Below, one piece after another: positions 48,318 to 57,516 of a stretch of 64,000 nucleotides of DNA. Within the stretch, counting starts at the first letter, position 1; each line of letters opens with the position of its first letter. The notes beneath the pieces are model-generated. The model saw nothing but the letters and a program-made list of their open reading frames with translations. It had not been told where the DNA came from and searched no databases. The position numbers and the translations under genes were made by a program. Source of the DNA: Winogradskyella alexanderae (GTDB lineage Bacteria; Bacteroidota; Bacteroidia; Flavobacteriales; Flavobacteriaceae); contig NZ_JAIUJR010000008.1 of NCBI RefSeq assembly GCF_020166335.1, positions 148,569 to 212,568 on the forward strand, in the 5' to 3' direction.

Positions 48318-48974
48318 ATGCAATTGAAAGAATATATTATAAATGACATACAACCCTTGGAGTTAACGGATAAAATAAGTGATTTACAACTCTTGTTTAA
48401 TCAGCTAACGTATTCTCATATACCAATTCAAAAAGAAGGCGTTTATATGGGTTGTATTTCAGAAACCGATGCGCATTGTTTTGATAGTGCAATTTCAATC
48501 ATGGATTGCAATTATGCTATTGAAGGATTTTTTGTGAGAGACTCAACAAATTGGCTCGATGTATTAGAGGCTTTTGCTCAAAACGATTCTAATATTATGC
48601 CTGTCCTTGGAGCGGATAATAGTTATTTGGGATACTATGAACTAAATGACATAATCCATCTGTTTAATGAAACCCCTTTCTTCTCTGAACCAGGCGGTAT
48701 AATTATTGTCGAGAAAGGAATTAACGATTATTCATTTAGTGAAATTAGTCAAATTGTTGAATCTAATGATGCCAAGATATTAGGTGCTTTTATCTCAAAA
48801 ATGGACGGCGATCTGGTAAGGATTACTATAAAAATAGCAAACGCTAGTTTAAACGAGGTGATTCAAACCTTTAGAAGATATAGTTATAATATCGTATCTG
48901 GACATGAAGACGATACCTATCTAGAAAGTTTAAAAGAGCGATCTAAATATCTTGATAAATACCTAAACATGTAG
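48318..48974 (+). CDS. CBS-domain protein
   Basis: A 218-residue protein. Tandem CBS motifs lie at about residues 15-60 and 75-130 (HIPIQKEGVYMGCISETD, IMPVLGADNSYLGYYELNDI), followed by an ACT-like domain (about 145-205). CBS pairs bind adenosine ligands and act as energy sensors. It precedes nadK by 4 bases. This pairing is conserved in Bacteroidota and suggests a link to NADP supply, which is inference. Confidence 0.87.
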   Translation: MQLKEYIINDIQPLELTDKISDLQLLFNQLTYSHIPIQKEGVYMGCISETDAHCFDSAISIMDCNYAIEGFFVRDSTNWLDVLEAFAQNDSNIMPVLGADNSYLGYYELNDIIHLFNETPFFSEPGGIIIVEKGINDYSFSEISQIVESNDAKILGAFISKMDGDLVRITIKIANASLNEVIQTFRRYSYNIVSGHEDDTYLESLKERSKYLDKYLNM

Positions 48975-48978
48975 TTGT

Positions 48979-49857
48979 ATGAAAATTGCTGTTTATGGTC
49001 AAAATTACTCTAAGGAAACCTCACAGGAAGCCTTTGAATTACTTCTCCCAGTTTTATTGGGCCATAATACTAAAGTTTTTGTAGAATCGGATTTTTTAAG
49101 TACTCTAAATTCTGAGATTAAAGCAACCAACGCTATCGGCGAATTTAAAAAACTTGATAGGTCTTATGATCTATTAATTAGCATTGGCGGTGATGGTACT
49201 ATTTTGAGGGCAATTACTTTCGTAAGGGATTTTGGAATCCCAATTGTTGGGATTAATACCGGAAGGCTTGGGTTTTTAGCAACGATTCAAACCGATGAAA
49301 TAGCTGCAGCTTTCGAGCAACTATTTAATGGTGACTACAAAATTTCAGAACGATCCCTTTTATCTGTTAAAACCGATCCACCAAACAAAACGATAGAAGA
49401 GACGAATTTTGCTCTTAACGAAATTGCAATAAGCAGAAAAAATACAACCTCAATGATTACTGTAGAAACTCACCTTAATGACGAGTATTTGACTTCTTAT
49501 TGGGCAGATGGGCTTATTTTATCTACACCTACTGGCTCTACAGGTTATTCCTTAAGTTGTGGTGGGCCAGTAATAACTCCAGATGCTACAAATTTTGCTC
49601 TTACACCAATTGCTCCACACAATTTAAGTGCAAGACCATTAATAATTCCAGATACTACAACGGTAAAATTTAAAGTAGATGGCAGGGAAGACCAATTTTT
49701 AATGTCCTTAGATTCTCGTATTATTACCCTACCCAATACCACAAACGTTATAATTAAAAAAGCAAATTTTGCAATTAAAATGGTCGAGTTATTGGATGAG
49801 TCTTTTTTAGACACACTACGAAAAAAATTACTCTGGGGAGAAGATCGCCGCAATTAA
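48979..49857 (+). CDS. nadK: NAD kinase
   Basis: A 292-residue enzyme making NADP. The GGDGT motif is at residues 70-74. The second family block is SPTGSTGYSLSCGGP-like (STPTGSTGYSLSCGGPVITP), and the C-terminal half carries the conserved LIIPDTTTVKFKVDGRED. The length is normal. It forms an operon with the CBS gene and is followed by a weak hairpin (49863-49887) before the porG promoter. Confidence 0.96.
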   Translation: MKIAVYGQNYSKETSQEAFELLLPVLLGHNTKVFVESDFLSTLNSEIKATNAIGEFKKLDRSYDLLISIGGDGTILRAITFVRDFGIPIVGINTGRLGFLATIQTDEIAAAFEQLFNGDYKISERSLLSVKTDPPNKTIEETNFALNEIAISRKNTTSMITVETHLNDEYLTSYWADGLILSTPTGSTGYSLSCGGPVITPDATNFALTPIAPHNLSARPLIIPDTTTVKFKVDGREDQFLMSLDSRIITLPNTTNVIIKKANFAIKMVELLDESFLDTLRKKLLWGEDRRN

Positions 49858-49862
49858 ACAAT

Positions 49863-49887
49863 AAATAAACATTTAATCTGTTTATTT
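49863..49887 (+). terminator. Weak hairpin after nadK
   Basis: AAATAAACA pairs perfectly with TGTTTATTT (9 bp, 7-base loop), 6 bases after the nadK stop. It is AT-rich and without a long T-run, so it is probably a weak terminator. Confidence 0.5.
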
Positions 49888-49907
49888 CTAAGACAATTTA
49901 TCACAAA

Positions 49908-49939
49908 TTGCCTATGGGTCGCCATAATTATTATATTTG
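49908..49939 (+). promoter_or_regulatory. Promoter of the porG-uppS-bamA operon
   Basis: TTG (49908-49910), a 21-base spacer and TATATTTG (49932-49939), 17 bases before the porG ATG. A textbook Bacteroidota promoter. Confidence 0.75.
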
Positions 49940-49956
49940 CAAACTTTGAGGATTTT

Positions 49957-50646
49957 ATGCGGTATTTAACCCTGCTTATATTGTTCACTTCATTCGGAAA
50001 TTTGGTGTCGGCACAGATTTACGAAGTAGGTATTTTTGCTGGTGGAAGCAATTTTATTGGTGATGTCGGTTCAACAAATTATATATCCCCTAATCAACCT
50101 GCTATAGGAGGAATTTTTAAATGGAATAGAAGTCCTAGACACGCCTTTAGATTATCCTTAATTTTTAGTGATTTGGAGGGTATAGATAGTAAATCTAGTG
50201 ATCCAAGACGGGTACAACGCGATTACAGTTTTAATAATAGCATTTTAGAAATTTCTGCAGGAATGGAATTTACATTTTGGGATTTTGACCTACATAAAGT
50301 AGGAATACAAGGAACACCCTATTTGTATACTGGTATATCTCTCGCGAATCACGATAATTTTTATTTTGATCAAAACGGAGTAATAACTTCTGAGAATACA
50401 ACAAGTTGGGCCTACGGAATTCCTATGGTTTTAGGGTATAAGACCAATATTTCTACTCATTTGGTGCTTGCCGCTGAAATAGGAGCCAGATATACATTTA
50501 CTGATGAGATTGATGGAAGTGTTCCAGACGCAGAATTTAGGGAAGGATTTAGTTTTGGCAATACAAACAGCAATGATTGGTATATGTTTACAGGATTTAC
50601 ACTAACTTACACCTTTGGAAGAAGACCTTGCTATTGTAATTTTTAA
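49957..50646 (+). CDS. porG: PorG-like outer-membrane protein (DUF6089), type IX secretion
   Basis: A 229-residue protein with a signal peptide (LLILFTSFGNLVSAQ). The beta-barrel pattern has IYEVGIFAGGSNFIGDVG at the start and FTGFTLTYTFGRRPCYCNF at the end. In Porphyromonas gingivalis PorG is a type IX secretion component whose gene also precedes uppS and bamA, so context and family agree. The start codon of uppS follows its stop directly. The gene is expressed from a consensus promoter. Confidence 0.85.
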   Translation: MRYLTLLILFTSFGNLVSAQIYEVGIFAGGSNFIGDVGSTNYISPNQPAIGGIFKWNRSPRHAFRLSLIFSDLEGIDSKSSDPRRVQRDYSFNNSILEISAGMEFTFWDFDLHKVGIQGTPYLYTGISLANHDNFYFDQNGVITSENTTSWAYGIPMVLGYKTNISTHLVLAAEIGARYTFTDEIDGSVPDAEFREGFSFGNTNSNDWYMFTGFTLTYTFGRRPCYCNF

Positions 50647-51390
50647 ATGAGCCTGATAGAAAAGATAAATAGAGACAATTTACCAAACCATGTTGCCATA
50701 ATAATGGATGGCAATGGGCGCTGGGCCAAACAAAAAGGCTTACTAAGAGTAATAGGCCATGAAAATGGCACCAAAGCGGTTAGAGAAACTGTTGAAGCAA
50801 GTGCAGAACTGGGCATCAAAAATCTGACACTTTATGCGTTTTCGACAGAAAACTGGAATAGACCAAAATTAGAAGTGCAGACTTTGATGAAGCTCCTTGT
50901 TAAATCATTAAAAAAGGAAATAAAAACCCTTCAAGACAACAATATAAAGCTTTCTGCAATCGGATGTTTACAAGATTTACCAAAAAATGCATATGCTGAA
51001 CTACAAGATGTTATCGAAAAGACAAAAAATAATACGAATATGACATTAACTTTAGCGCTAAGCTATGGTTCTAGAGAAGAAATTGTTAATGTTATTAAAG
51101 AATTATCAGTTAAAGTTAAAAATAATATAATTTCTTCTGAAAGTATTGATGAATCAATTATAAATAAGCATCTTTACACGCAAAATTTACCAGATGTTGA
51201 CCTACTAATTCGCACTAGTGGTGAACAACGTATTAGTAATTTTTTGCTATGGCAAATTGCCTATGCAGAATTATATTTTACAGATATTTTATGGCCAGAT
51301 TTCAAAAAAGAAAATCTGTACGAAGCACTCATAAACTATCAAAACAGAGAACGAAGATTTGGAAAAACTAGCGAACAACTTACGCCTTAA
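50647..51390 (+). CDS. uppS: Undecaprenyl diphosphate synthase
   Basis: A 247-residue cis-prenyltransferase making the lipid carrier for peptidoglycan and surface glycans. The signature is HVAIIMDGNGRWAKQKG with catalytic Asp21. TLYAFSTENWNRP and DLLIRTSGEQRISNFLLWQ are the other family blocks. It begins directly after porG and overlaps bamA by 32 bases. Confidence 0.96.
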   Translation: MSLIEKINRDNLPNHVAIIMDGNGRWAKQKGLLRVIGHENGTKAVRETVEASAELGIKNLTLYAFSTENWNRPKLEVQTLMKLLVKSLKKEIKTLQDNNIKLSAIGCLQDLPKNAYAELQDVIEKTKNNTNMTLTLALSYGSREEIVNVIKELSVKVKNNIISSESIDESIINKHLYTQNLPDVDLLIRTSGEQRISNFLLWQIAYAELYFTDILWPDFKKENLYEALINYQNRERRFGKTSEQLTP

Positions 51391-53926
51391 TAAAGTACTC
51401 TCCTTTACCATATTACTAATTACCATACTGTTTCTCTCAACATCGGCTATGGTTAACGCTCAGGTTGAAGGCGCTAAATATTTAATTAAAAACATTACCG
51501 TTACCGGGAATACAAATTTTAGTCCGCAAACAATTATTGCCTATTCTAAACTTCGAAAAGACGAAGAAATACAGCTAAATGGCGAAAAAATTGCTAATGC
51601 TATAAAGACGCTATGGAAATCCAATCTCTTTAGTAGCATAGATATTTACATAACCAACATAGACGGCAATACTGCGGACCTTGAAATTAATCTTATGGAT
51701 TTACCTGAACTATTAGACTTAACTGTTTCAGGGGTAAAGAAAGGTAAGATTGATGAAATCAAACAAGAAAATAATCTTCAAACTGGCGTAAAGGTTACTG
51801 AAAATTTAATTGCAAATACAAGAAATTATCTCACAAATAAGTATAAGAAGAAAGGATTTCTAAATACAAAGGTAAATATTGTTACCACGGAGGTAATTGA
51901 CTCTGTTAAAAAAGAGCGTGTAAACATGCTCATCAAAATTGACAGAGGAGAAAAGGTGAAAATAAAAAACATCACCTTTTCTGGCAATGAAAAAATTAAG
52001 GATAAAAAGCTTCGTAAAGCAATGAAGAATACGAAGAAAAGAAACCCTATAAGAATTCTTAAACGATCCAAGTATATAGAAGAAGACTATAAAGAAGATT
52101 TAACACGTGTTGTAGACTACTACAAAGAAAATGGTTATCGTGATGCGAGAGTTGTTTCCGACTCCATTATTTTCAACAACGATCAGACCATTAGTTTAAA
52201 CATTGATGTAGAAGAAGGAGAAAAATACGTTTTTGGCAAAATTGATTTTGTTGGGAATACAGTATACAGTGACAACTACTTATCGAGTATTTTAAAAATA
52301 AAACCTGGTGACACCTATAATGGTGTTGAACTTCGGGAGCGTATTGCAGACCCAAAAAATCCTGATGCAAATGATTTAACTAATGCCTATCAAAACTTTG
52401 GGTATATGTTCTCTACGATTAACCCAGTAGAAGTTAGCGCTGAAGGCAATGTAATTGACATGGAAATAAGGATTTCCGAAGGTAAACCTGCTTATTTTAA
52501 TAATGTTACCGTTGTTGGAAACGATGTTACGAATGATCACGTAATCTACAGAGAAATACGAACCAGGCCTGGTCAGCTTTACAGAAAAGCAGATATTATC
52601 AGAACTATACGTGAGCTAGGACAGTTAGGCTTTTTTGATGCACAGCAAATTGCGCCAAACATTAAAAATCCAAACCCAGTTGATGGCACCTTAGATGTTG
52701 AGTACTCCGTTGTTGAGCAGGGTTCTAGCCAAATTCAATTACAAGGTGGTTACGGTGGTGGTGGATTTATTGGCACATTAGGTCTATCATTCAATAATTT
52801 CGCAATTAAAGATATCTTTAAGAAAGAAGCCTATAAACCAGTACCAAGAGGTGATGGACAAAGTCTAGCATTGCGTTTGCAAGCCAGCCAGTTTTTTCAA
52901 ACCTATAGCTTTTCATTTGCAGAGCCTTGGCTAGGTGGTAAAAAGCCGTTTCAGTTATCGACATCACTGTCTTATTCAAGACAATTTTTATTTAATCCTA
53001 ACAACAGAAGACCAGACCGAAGCAGAAGTTTTAACATTACTGGTTTAACGCTTGGTTTATCAACAAGATTAACAAAACCAGACAACTACTTTTTACTATC
53101 GCAAGCGCTAAGTTATCAGCATTACGCTCTAAACAATTATAACACTGGTTTATTTACCTTCGGTGATGGTACGTCCAATAACTTATCCTATACCATTGGT
53201 CTAACACGGAACAACCTTTATGTTGACCCTATTTTCCCAACGGGAGGTTCCAATTTCTCAGTTTCAGCAAAGTTTTCGTTCCCATATTCATTATTTAATG
53301 ACGTAGATTACAAGGCACTTAAAGATGAAAGGGATGCACTAGATCCAAGTGATCCAGACGATTTTGCTCGAATTGGGGAAATAGATCAGGAACGTTTCCA
53401 ATGGTTAGAGTTTTACAAAATTAAATTCAGAGTAGATTGGTATACCGAAATCGTTAAAAAATTAGTCTTAAGGCCAAGTTTGGAGTTTGGGTTCCTTGGG
53501 GCCTATAACAATGATAGAGGAGTAATTCCTTTTGAGCGTTTTTTCTTAGGAGGTGACGGACTAGGTAACTTTGCCCTTGACGGTAGAGAGATAATTCAAT
53601 TACGTGGATATCCAAACCAATCCTTATCTGCCCAAGATGGTGGTTCAATCTACAACAAGTTTTCTCTCGAATTGCGTTATCCAATTACATTAGGAGCACA
53701 GGCAAAAATCTATGCCTTGTCTTTTGTAGAAGGCGGAGCTTCGGTAAATAGTTTTCAGGAATTTAACCCGTTTGAACTTCAAAGATCAGCTGGAGTTGGG
53801 GTTAGAATTTTTATGCCAGCGTTTGGTCTTCTTGGTATTGATTTTGGACACGGATTTGACCCAATACCAGGTCAAACACAAAAGAATGGATGGGAAACAC
53901 ATTTCATTATTGGACAACAATTTTAA
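51359..53926 (+). CDS. bamA: BamA, outer-membrane protein assembly factor
   Basis: An 855-residue Omp85 protein with a signal peptide (LSFTILLITILFLSTSAMVNAQ). POTRA repeats run from about residue 38 to 430 (ITVTGNTNFSPQTIIAYSKL, ITFSGNEKIKDKKLRKAMK, IDFVGNTVYSDNYL, VTVVGNDVTNDHVIYREI), followed by a 16-strand barrel ending GWETHFIIGQQF with terminal Phe. The start is a TTG inside uppS; no ATG lies upstream of the signal peptide's hydrophobic core, so a TTG start and 32-base overlap are the best choice. It folds outer-membrane proteins, with the two Skp-like chaperones encoded next. Confidence 0.95.
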   Translation: MEKLANNLRLNKVLSFTILLITILFLSTSAMVNAQVEGAKYLIKNITVTGNTNFSPQTIIAYSKLRKDEEIQLNGEKIANAIKTLWKSNLFSSIDIYITNIDGNTADLEINLMDLPELLDLTVSGVKKGKIDEIKQENNLQTGVKVTENLIANTRNYLTNKYKKKGFLNTKVNIVTTEVIDSVKKERVNMLIKIDRGEKVKIKNITFSGNEKIKDKKLRKAMKNTKKRNPIRILKRSKYIEEDYKEDLTRVVDYYKENGYRDARVVSDSIIFNNDQTISLNIDVEEGEKYVFGKIDFVGNTVYSDNYLSSILKIKPGDTYNGVELRERIADPKNPDANDLTNAYQNFGYMFSTINPVEVSAEGNVIDMEIRISEGKPAYFNNVTVVGNDVTNDHVIYREIRTRPGQLYRKADIIRTIRELGQLGFFDAQQIAPNIKNPNPVDGTLDVEYSVVEQGSSQIQLQGGYGGGGFIGTLGLSFNNFAIKDIFKKEAYKPVPRGDGQSLALRLQASQFFQTYSFSFAEPWLGGKKPFQLSTSLSYSRQFLFNPNNRRPDRSRSFNITGLTLGLSTRLTKPDNYFLLSQALSYQHYALNNYNTGLFTFGDGTSNNLSYTIGLTRNNLYVDPIFPTGGSNFSVSAKFSFPYSLFNDVDYKALKDERDALDPSDPDDFARIGEIDQERFQWLEFYKIKFRVDWYTEIVKKLVLRPSLEFGFLGAYNNDRGVIPFERFFLGGDGLGNFALDGREIIQLRGYPNQSLSAQDGGSIYNKFSLELRYPITLGAQAKIYALSFVEGGASVNSFQEFNPFELQRSAGVGVRIFMPAFGLLGIDFGHGFDPIPGQTQKNGWETHFIIGQQF

Positions 53927-54077
53927 GTTTGGCACGATATTTTCTAAAGGCTTAATAAGGATTTCATCATGGTGTTAAAATTTTTAAGAATATATTTCGT
54001 TAATTTGAAGTAAAGTAACACTGAAAAAAAGGAAACAATTGGTTTTGCCAAAGATGTCCCAAAACAAAAATAATTTA

Positions 54078-55256
54078 ATGATGAAATTTAAAGTTCTTTT
54101 TTTACTGGCATTTACAGGGTTAATGAGCTTTTCTGCTTTGGCACAGCGTGGTGTAAGAATAGGTTATATTGATACGGAATATATTTTACAAAATGTTCCT
54201 GAATATCAAGAAGCCTCTACACAACTAGATAAAAAAGTATTGCAATGGAAGTCTGAAATTGAAAAGAAACTGAGCGTTATTGAGCAAAAGAAAAAAGAAC
54301 TTGAAAACGAAAGTGTTCTTTTAACTAAAGAGCTTTATGAAGAGCGCATGGAAGACATTTCTTTTGAGGAAGCCGAAATCTTAGATTATCAACAAAAACG
54401 TTTTGGTCCCAATGGGGATTTAATGATTCAAAAACGTCAATTAATAGCACCTATACAGGATCAAATATTCGCAGCAGTTCAAGAAATAGCAACTTCTAAA
54501 AAGTATGATTTTGTTTTTGATAAATCTGCCGATGTGGTCATGCTTTATTCGGCGGAACGTTACGATATAAGTGAACAAGTCTTAAGAACCATAACTAGAG
54601 CTTCAAAGCGAACACAAGCTAAGAATAATAAGGAACGTAAAGAATTAGAGGAAGAGGAAGTTGTTCCTGTTGTTGATTCAGATAAGGATGAACGCCAAAA
54701 AGCCTTGGAAGAACGAAAGGCTACTCGTGAGGCAGAATTAGCCGCAAAGCGTGCTGAGCGTGAAAAAGCTCTAGAAGAAAGAAGAAAACAACAGCAGGAA
54801 GCAAGGGAAGCAAAAAGACGCGAAGCTGAAGAGAGACGCCAAAAAGTACTTGAGGCAAGAAACACTACAGAAAACAAAGAAACGGAAACAGAAAAAGAAG
54901 TAGAAGAGGAGGCAGAAGCAACTACTGAAGCAAAATCTGAAACTGAAACTGAAAAGAAAACCTCTGATGTAACGTCTAAAACAAAAGAAAATAGTTCTGA
55001 AAAAGCGGAAGCAAAGAACCCAGCAAAAGAAGTTAAAAAAGATAGTACTAGTAATACTAAACCAAAAACTCAAGCCGAAATTCTAGAAGAGAAACGTCAG
55101 CAAAAGTTAAAGGAAAGAGAAGAAAGAAAAAAAGCATTAGAGGAAAGAAAAAAACAAATAATTGAACAACGAAAAAAAGCACGTGAAGAGCGTGAAAAAC
55201 AACTAAAAAAGAGAGATTCTGTAGCAAACGCTAAGAAAGGAGAAGGAAAAAATTAA
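54078..55256 (+). CDS. OmpH/Skp-family periplasmic chaperone with long charged C-terminal tail
   Basis: Start at ATG 54078 or 54081 (MMKFKVLFLLAFTGLMSFSALAQ, signal peptide); the frame extends further up. The Skp domain covers about residues 20-170 of the mature region (RIGYIDTEYILQNVPEYQEA, YDFVFDKSADVVMLYS). About 200 more residues follow, almost only Glu, Lys, Arg, Ala and Gln (EERKATREAELAAKRAE, KEREERKKALEERKK), probably a long single helix or coiled coil with a Thr/Ser/Glu-rich middle. Ordinary Skp proteins end near 170 residues. It lies between bamA and a normal Skp gene. Confidence 0.88.
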   Translation: MMKFKVLFLLAFTGLMSFSALAQRGVRIGYIDTEYILQNVPEYQEASTQLDKKVLQWKSEIEKKLSVIEQKKKELENESVLLTKELYEERMEDISFEEAEILDYQQKRFGPNGDLMIQKRQLIAPIQDQIFAAVQEIATSKKYDFVFDKSADVVMLYSAERYDISEQVLRTITRASKRTQAKNNKERKELEEEEVVPVVDSDKDERQKALEERKATREAELAAKRAEREKALEERRKQQQEAREAKRREAEERRQKVLEARNTTENKETETEKEVEEEAEATTEAKSETETEKKTSDVTSKTKENSSEKAEAKNPAKEVKKDSTSNTKPKTQAEILEEKRQQKLKEREERKKALEERKKQIIEQRKKAREEREKQLKKRDSVANAKKGEGKN

Positions 55257-55286
55257 TTATAACACACAAATACAACTTTAGAAAAA

Positions 55287-55787
55287 ATGAAACATTTAAA
55301 AACTTTATTTATTGCAACAGCACTTTTTATTGGAGCTACTAGTTTTACAGCTGCACAGAGTAACATTGCACATATTGATACGCAAGAGCTAATAAAAGCA
55401 ATGCCAGAATACAAGGCTGCTCAAGCGGAAATTGAGAAGCTTGGAAAAACGTACCAGCAAACAATTCAAGGCTCAATAAAAGAATTAGAAACAAAATTGA
55501 AGCAATATGATGCTGAAGCACCAAGCCAAACTCAAGAAGAAAATCAAAAGCGTATGCAGGAGGTTGAAGGTATGAAGCAAAGCTTAAATCAATACCAACA
55601 AAAAGCGCAAGAAGACTTACAGAAAAAAGAATTTGACCTTTTAAAACCTATTACGGAAAAAGCTAAAGCTGCTATTGAAAAGGTTGCTGCAGCACAAAAT
55701 ATCGATTATGTATTAGAAGCTGGAGGTTTAATTGTGGCACAAGGAAAAGATCTTATGGCAGATGTTAAAGCGGAATTAGGCTTATAA
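55287..55787 (+). CDS. OmpH/Skp-family periplasmic chaperone
   Basis: A 166-residue protein with a signal peptide (LFIATALFIGATSFTAAQ), then NIAHIDTQELIKAMPEYKAAQAE (split), a coiled-coil tentacle (about 45-125) and the C-terminal strand IDYVLEAGGLIVAQG. It carries unfolded outer-membrane proteins across the periplasm to BamA. It is 30 bases after the long Skp-like gene and ends with a strong terminator (55809-55839). Confidence 0.94.
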   Translation: MKHLKTLFIATALFIGATSFTAAQSNIAHIDTQELIKAMPEYKAAQAEIEKLGKTYQQTIQGSIKELETKLKQYDAEAPSQTQEENQKRMQEVEGMKQSLNQYQQKAQEDLQKKEFDLLKPITEKAKAAIEKVAAAQNIDYVLEAGGLIVAQGKDLMADVKAELGL

Positions 55788-55808
55788 TAATACTATCAAA
55801 TATATTTT

Positions 55809-55839
55809 AAAAAGTCGCTTAATTAGTAAGCGACTTTTT
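55809..55839 (+). terminator. Terminator of the bamA-skp operon
   Basis: A 12-bp perfect stem (arms 55809-55820 and 55828-55839, core AAGTCGCTT), a 7-base loop, then a T-rich tail. It lies just before murI. Confidence 0.85.
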
Positions 55840-55851
55840 ATTTTTGTTTCA

Positions 55852-56631
55852 ATGAGCAACAATCCAATTGGCATATTCGATTCTGGTATTGGCGGTACTT
55901 CAATTTTTAAGGAAATTCATAGTCTACTCCCAAACGAAAATTGTATATATCTTGCTGATAGTAAAAATGCACCTTATGGCAATAAATCAAAAGATGAAAT
56001 ACTTCAGCTTAGTATAAAAAATACTGAATTACTGCTTAAGCATAATTGTAAACTTGTTGTTGTAGCCTGTAATACTGCTACAACAAATGCTATCTCCTAT
56101 TTAAGAGGTAATTACGATATTCCTTTTATAGGCATAGAACCAGCAATTAAACCCGCTGCATTAAATACTAAGAACAATGTAGTTGGTATACTGGCAACAA
56201 AAGGCACTTTGAGCAGTAAATTATTTCATAAAACCGCTGATCTCTATGCAAGTGGCATTAAAGTAGTTGAACAAGTTGGTGAAGGTATTGTACCTTTAAT
56301 TGAAAATGGTCAATTGGAGTCTGAAAACATGGAAGCACTCCTTAGGACCTATATAGAACCAATGGTAGAAGCTAATATCGATTATCTTGTCTTGGGTTGT
56401 ACGCATTATCCTTATTTAATACCTACGCTAAAACGAATGCTTCCTAAAAATGTAACGATTATAGATTCTGGATTAGCAGTTGCAAAACAAACAGCAGCAG
56501 TATTAGATTCAAATGGTCTGTTAAATGACAATTTAAATTCGCCTTCCATAAAGTTTTACTCAAATGGCGATTTATCCGTTATAAAATCAATTTTAAAGGC
56601 TAAGTTCGTCATTGAATTCCTAGATTTCTAA
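55852..56631 (+). CDS. murI: Glutamate racemase
   Basis: A 259-residue enzyme giving D-glutamate for peptidoglycan. GIFDSGIGGTSIFKEI opens it. The catalytic cysteines are in VVACNTATTNA (Cys73) and LGCTHYPYL (near 183). LADSKNAPYGNKS is the family's third block. It begins 12 bases after the terminator of the skp gene, so it needs its own start or read-through. Confidence 0.96.
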   Translation: MSNNPIGIFDSGIGGTSIFKEIHSLLPNENCIYLADSKNAPYGNKSKDEILQLSIKNTELLLKHNCKLVVVACNTATTNAISYLRGNYDIPFIGIEPAIKPAALNTKNNVVGILATKGTLSSKLFHKTADLYASGIKVVEQVGEGIVPLIENGQLESENMEALLRTYIEPMVEANIDYLVLGCTHYPYLIPTLKRMLPKNVTIIDSGLAVAKQTAAVLDSNGLLNDNLNSPSIKFYSNGDLSVIKSILKAKFVIEFLDF

Positions 56632-56661
56632 AAAGCATCTCTAAGTCTTATTTCCATTTAT

Positions 56662-57009
56662 ATGATATTGTTTTTTATCTATAATTCCAATTCTGGACCA
56701 TTGAACGCACTGATTGATGTGGGCCACAAACTCATTAACCCCAAAACCTACCCTTGCAGTCTATGTAAACTTACCTATGACACTTTTTCAGAAAAGGCAG
56801 CTTGGAAATCATTCAAAAAACGTAATAAAATTGATATGAGATTTTACCATAAGGATGAATTTGAAATTGCGTACCCAAATGAAAATTTCACCTATCCATT
56901 AGTCCTAATGAAAAATGGCACTGAGTTTTTTACATTATTAAGCAAAAAAGATCTCGACAAGATTAAAGATGAAAATGAACTAATTAAAAAACTGACTAGT
57001 CTTCTTTAA
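56662..57009 (+). CDS. Hypothetical protein with a CxxC motif
   Basis: A 115-residue protein with ILFFIYNSNSGPLNALIDVGHK and a CSLCKLTYDTF motif near residues 35-45, followed by an alpha/beta pattern and TYPLVLMKNGTEFFTLLS. The plan recalls thioredoxin-like small proteins with a CxxC, but the family is not certain. No signal peptide is evident. It converges with the gamma-carbonic anhydrase gene, with a 14-base overlap of the 3' ends. Confidence 0.65.
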   Translation: MILFFIYNSNSGPLNALIDVGHKLINPKTYPCSLCKLTYDTFSEKAAWKSFKKRNKIDMRFYHKDEFEIAYPNENFTYPLVLMKNGTEFFTLLSKKDLDKIKDENELIKKLTSLL

Positions 57010-57514
57010 ACCATCCTGAATACTTAACATAGTTGTTTGCTATTCGATCTATTTCACCAGAAATTAATTCTTCGCTTATATCTTTAACTTTTTTAGCTGG
57101 TACACCAGCATATATGCTACCGGTTTCTACAATCGTATTTTGAGTTACTACCGCTCCGGCAGCAATTATGGAATTACTTTCTACAACACAATCATCCATA
57201 ATAATACTACCCATACCAACTAATACATTGTCATGAATTGTACATCCGTGAACAATAGCATTGTGTCCAATCGAAACATTATTTCCTATTGTAGTTGGAG
57301 ATTTTTTGTATGTAGCGTGTATCACGGCTCCGTCTTGTACATTTACTTTGTTACCCATTTTAATGAAATGAACGTCTCCTCTAACCACGGCATTAAACCA
57401 AATACTACATTCATTTCCCATAGTAACTTCGCCCACAATTGTGGCATTTTCCGCTATAAAACAGTCTTTTGGTATTTGAGGTTTAATTCCTCGTACAAGT
57501 TTAATTACAGGCAT
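56996..57514 (-). CDS. Gamma-class carbonic anhydrase family protein
   Basis: A 172-residue left-handed beta-helix with hexapeptide repeats (IVGEVTMGNECSIWFNAVVRGDV, split), zinc-ligand histidines in AVIHATY and IGHNAIVHGCTIHDN, and a C-terminal helix. Members are carbonic anhydrases or acyltransferase-like bacterial PaaY/CaiE proteins; activity cannot be settled. It starts 2 bases after the LytTR regulator stop, so it is the third gene of the kinase-regulator operon. Confidence 0.9.
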   Translation of the reverse strand: MPVIKLVRGIKPQIPKDCFIAENATIVGEVTMGNECSIWFNAVVRGDVHFIKMGNKVNVQDGAVIHATYKKSPTTIGNNVSIGHNAIVHGCTIHDNVLVGMGSIIMDDCVVESNSIIAAGAVVTQNTIVETGSIYAGVPAKKVKDISEELISGEIDRIANNYVKYSGWFKED

Positions 57515-57516
57515 AA

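Noticed and set aside
54560..55073. Long minus-strand frames opposite the Skp-like tail
   Set aside because: They are mirror frames of a Glu/Lys/Arg-rich coding stretch, giving Phe/Ser/Cys-rich nonsense typical of antisense shadows.
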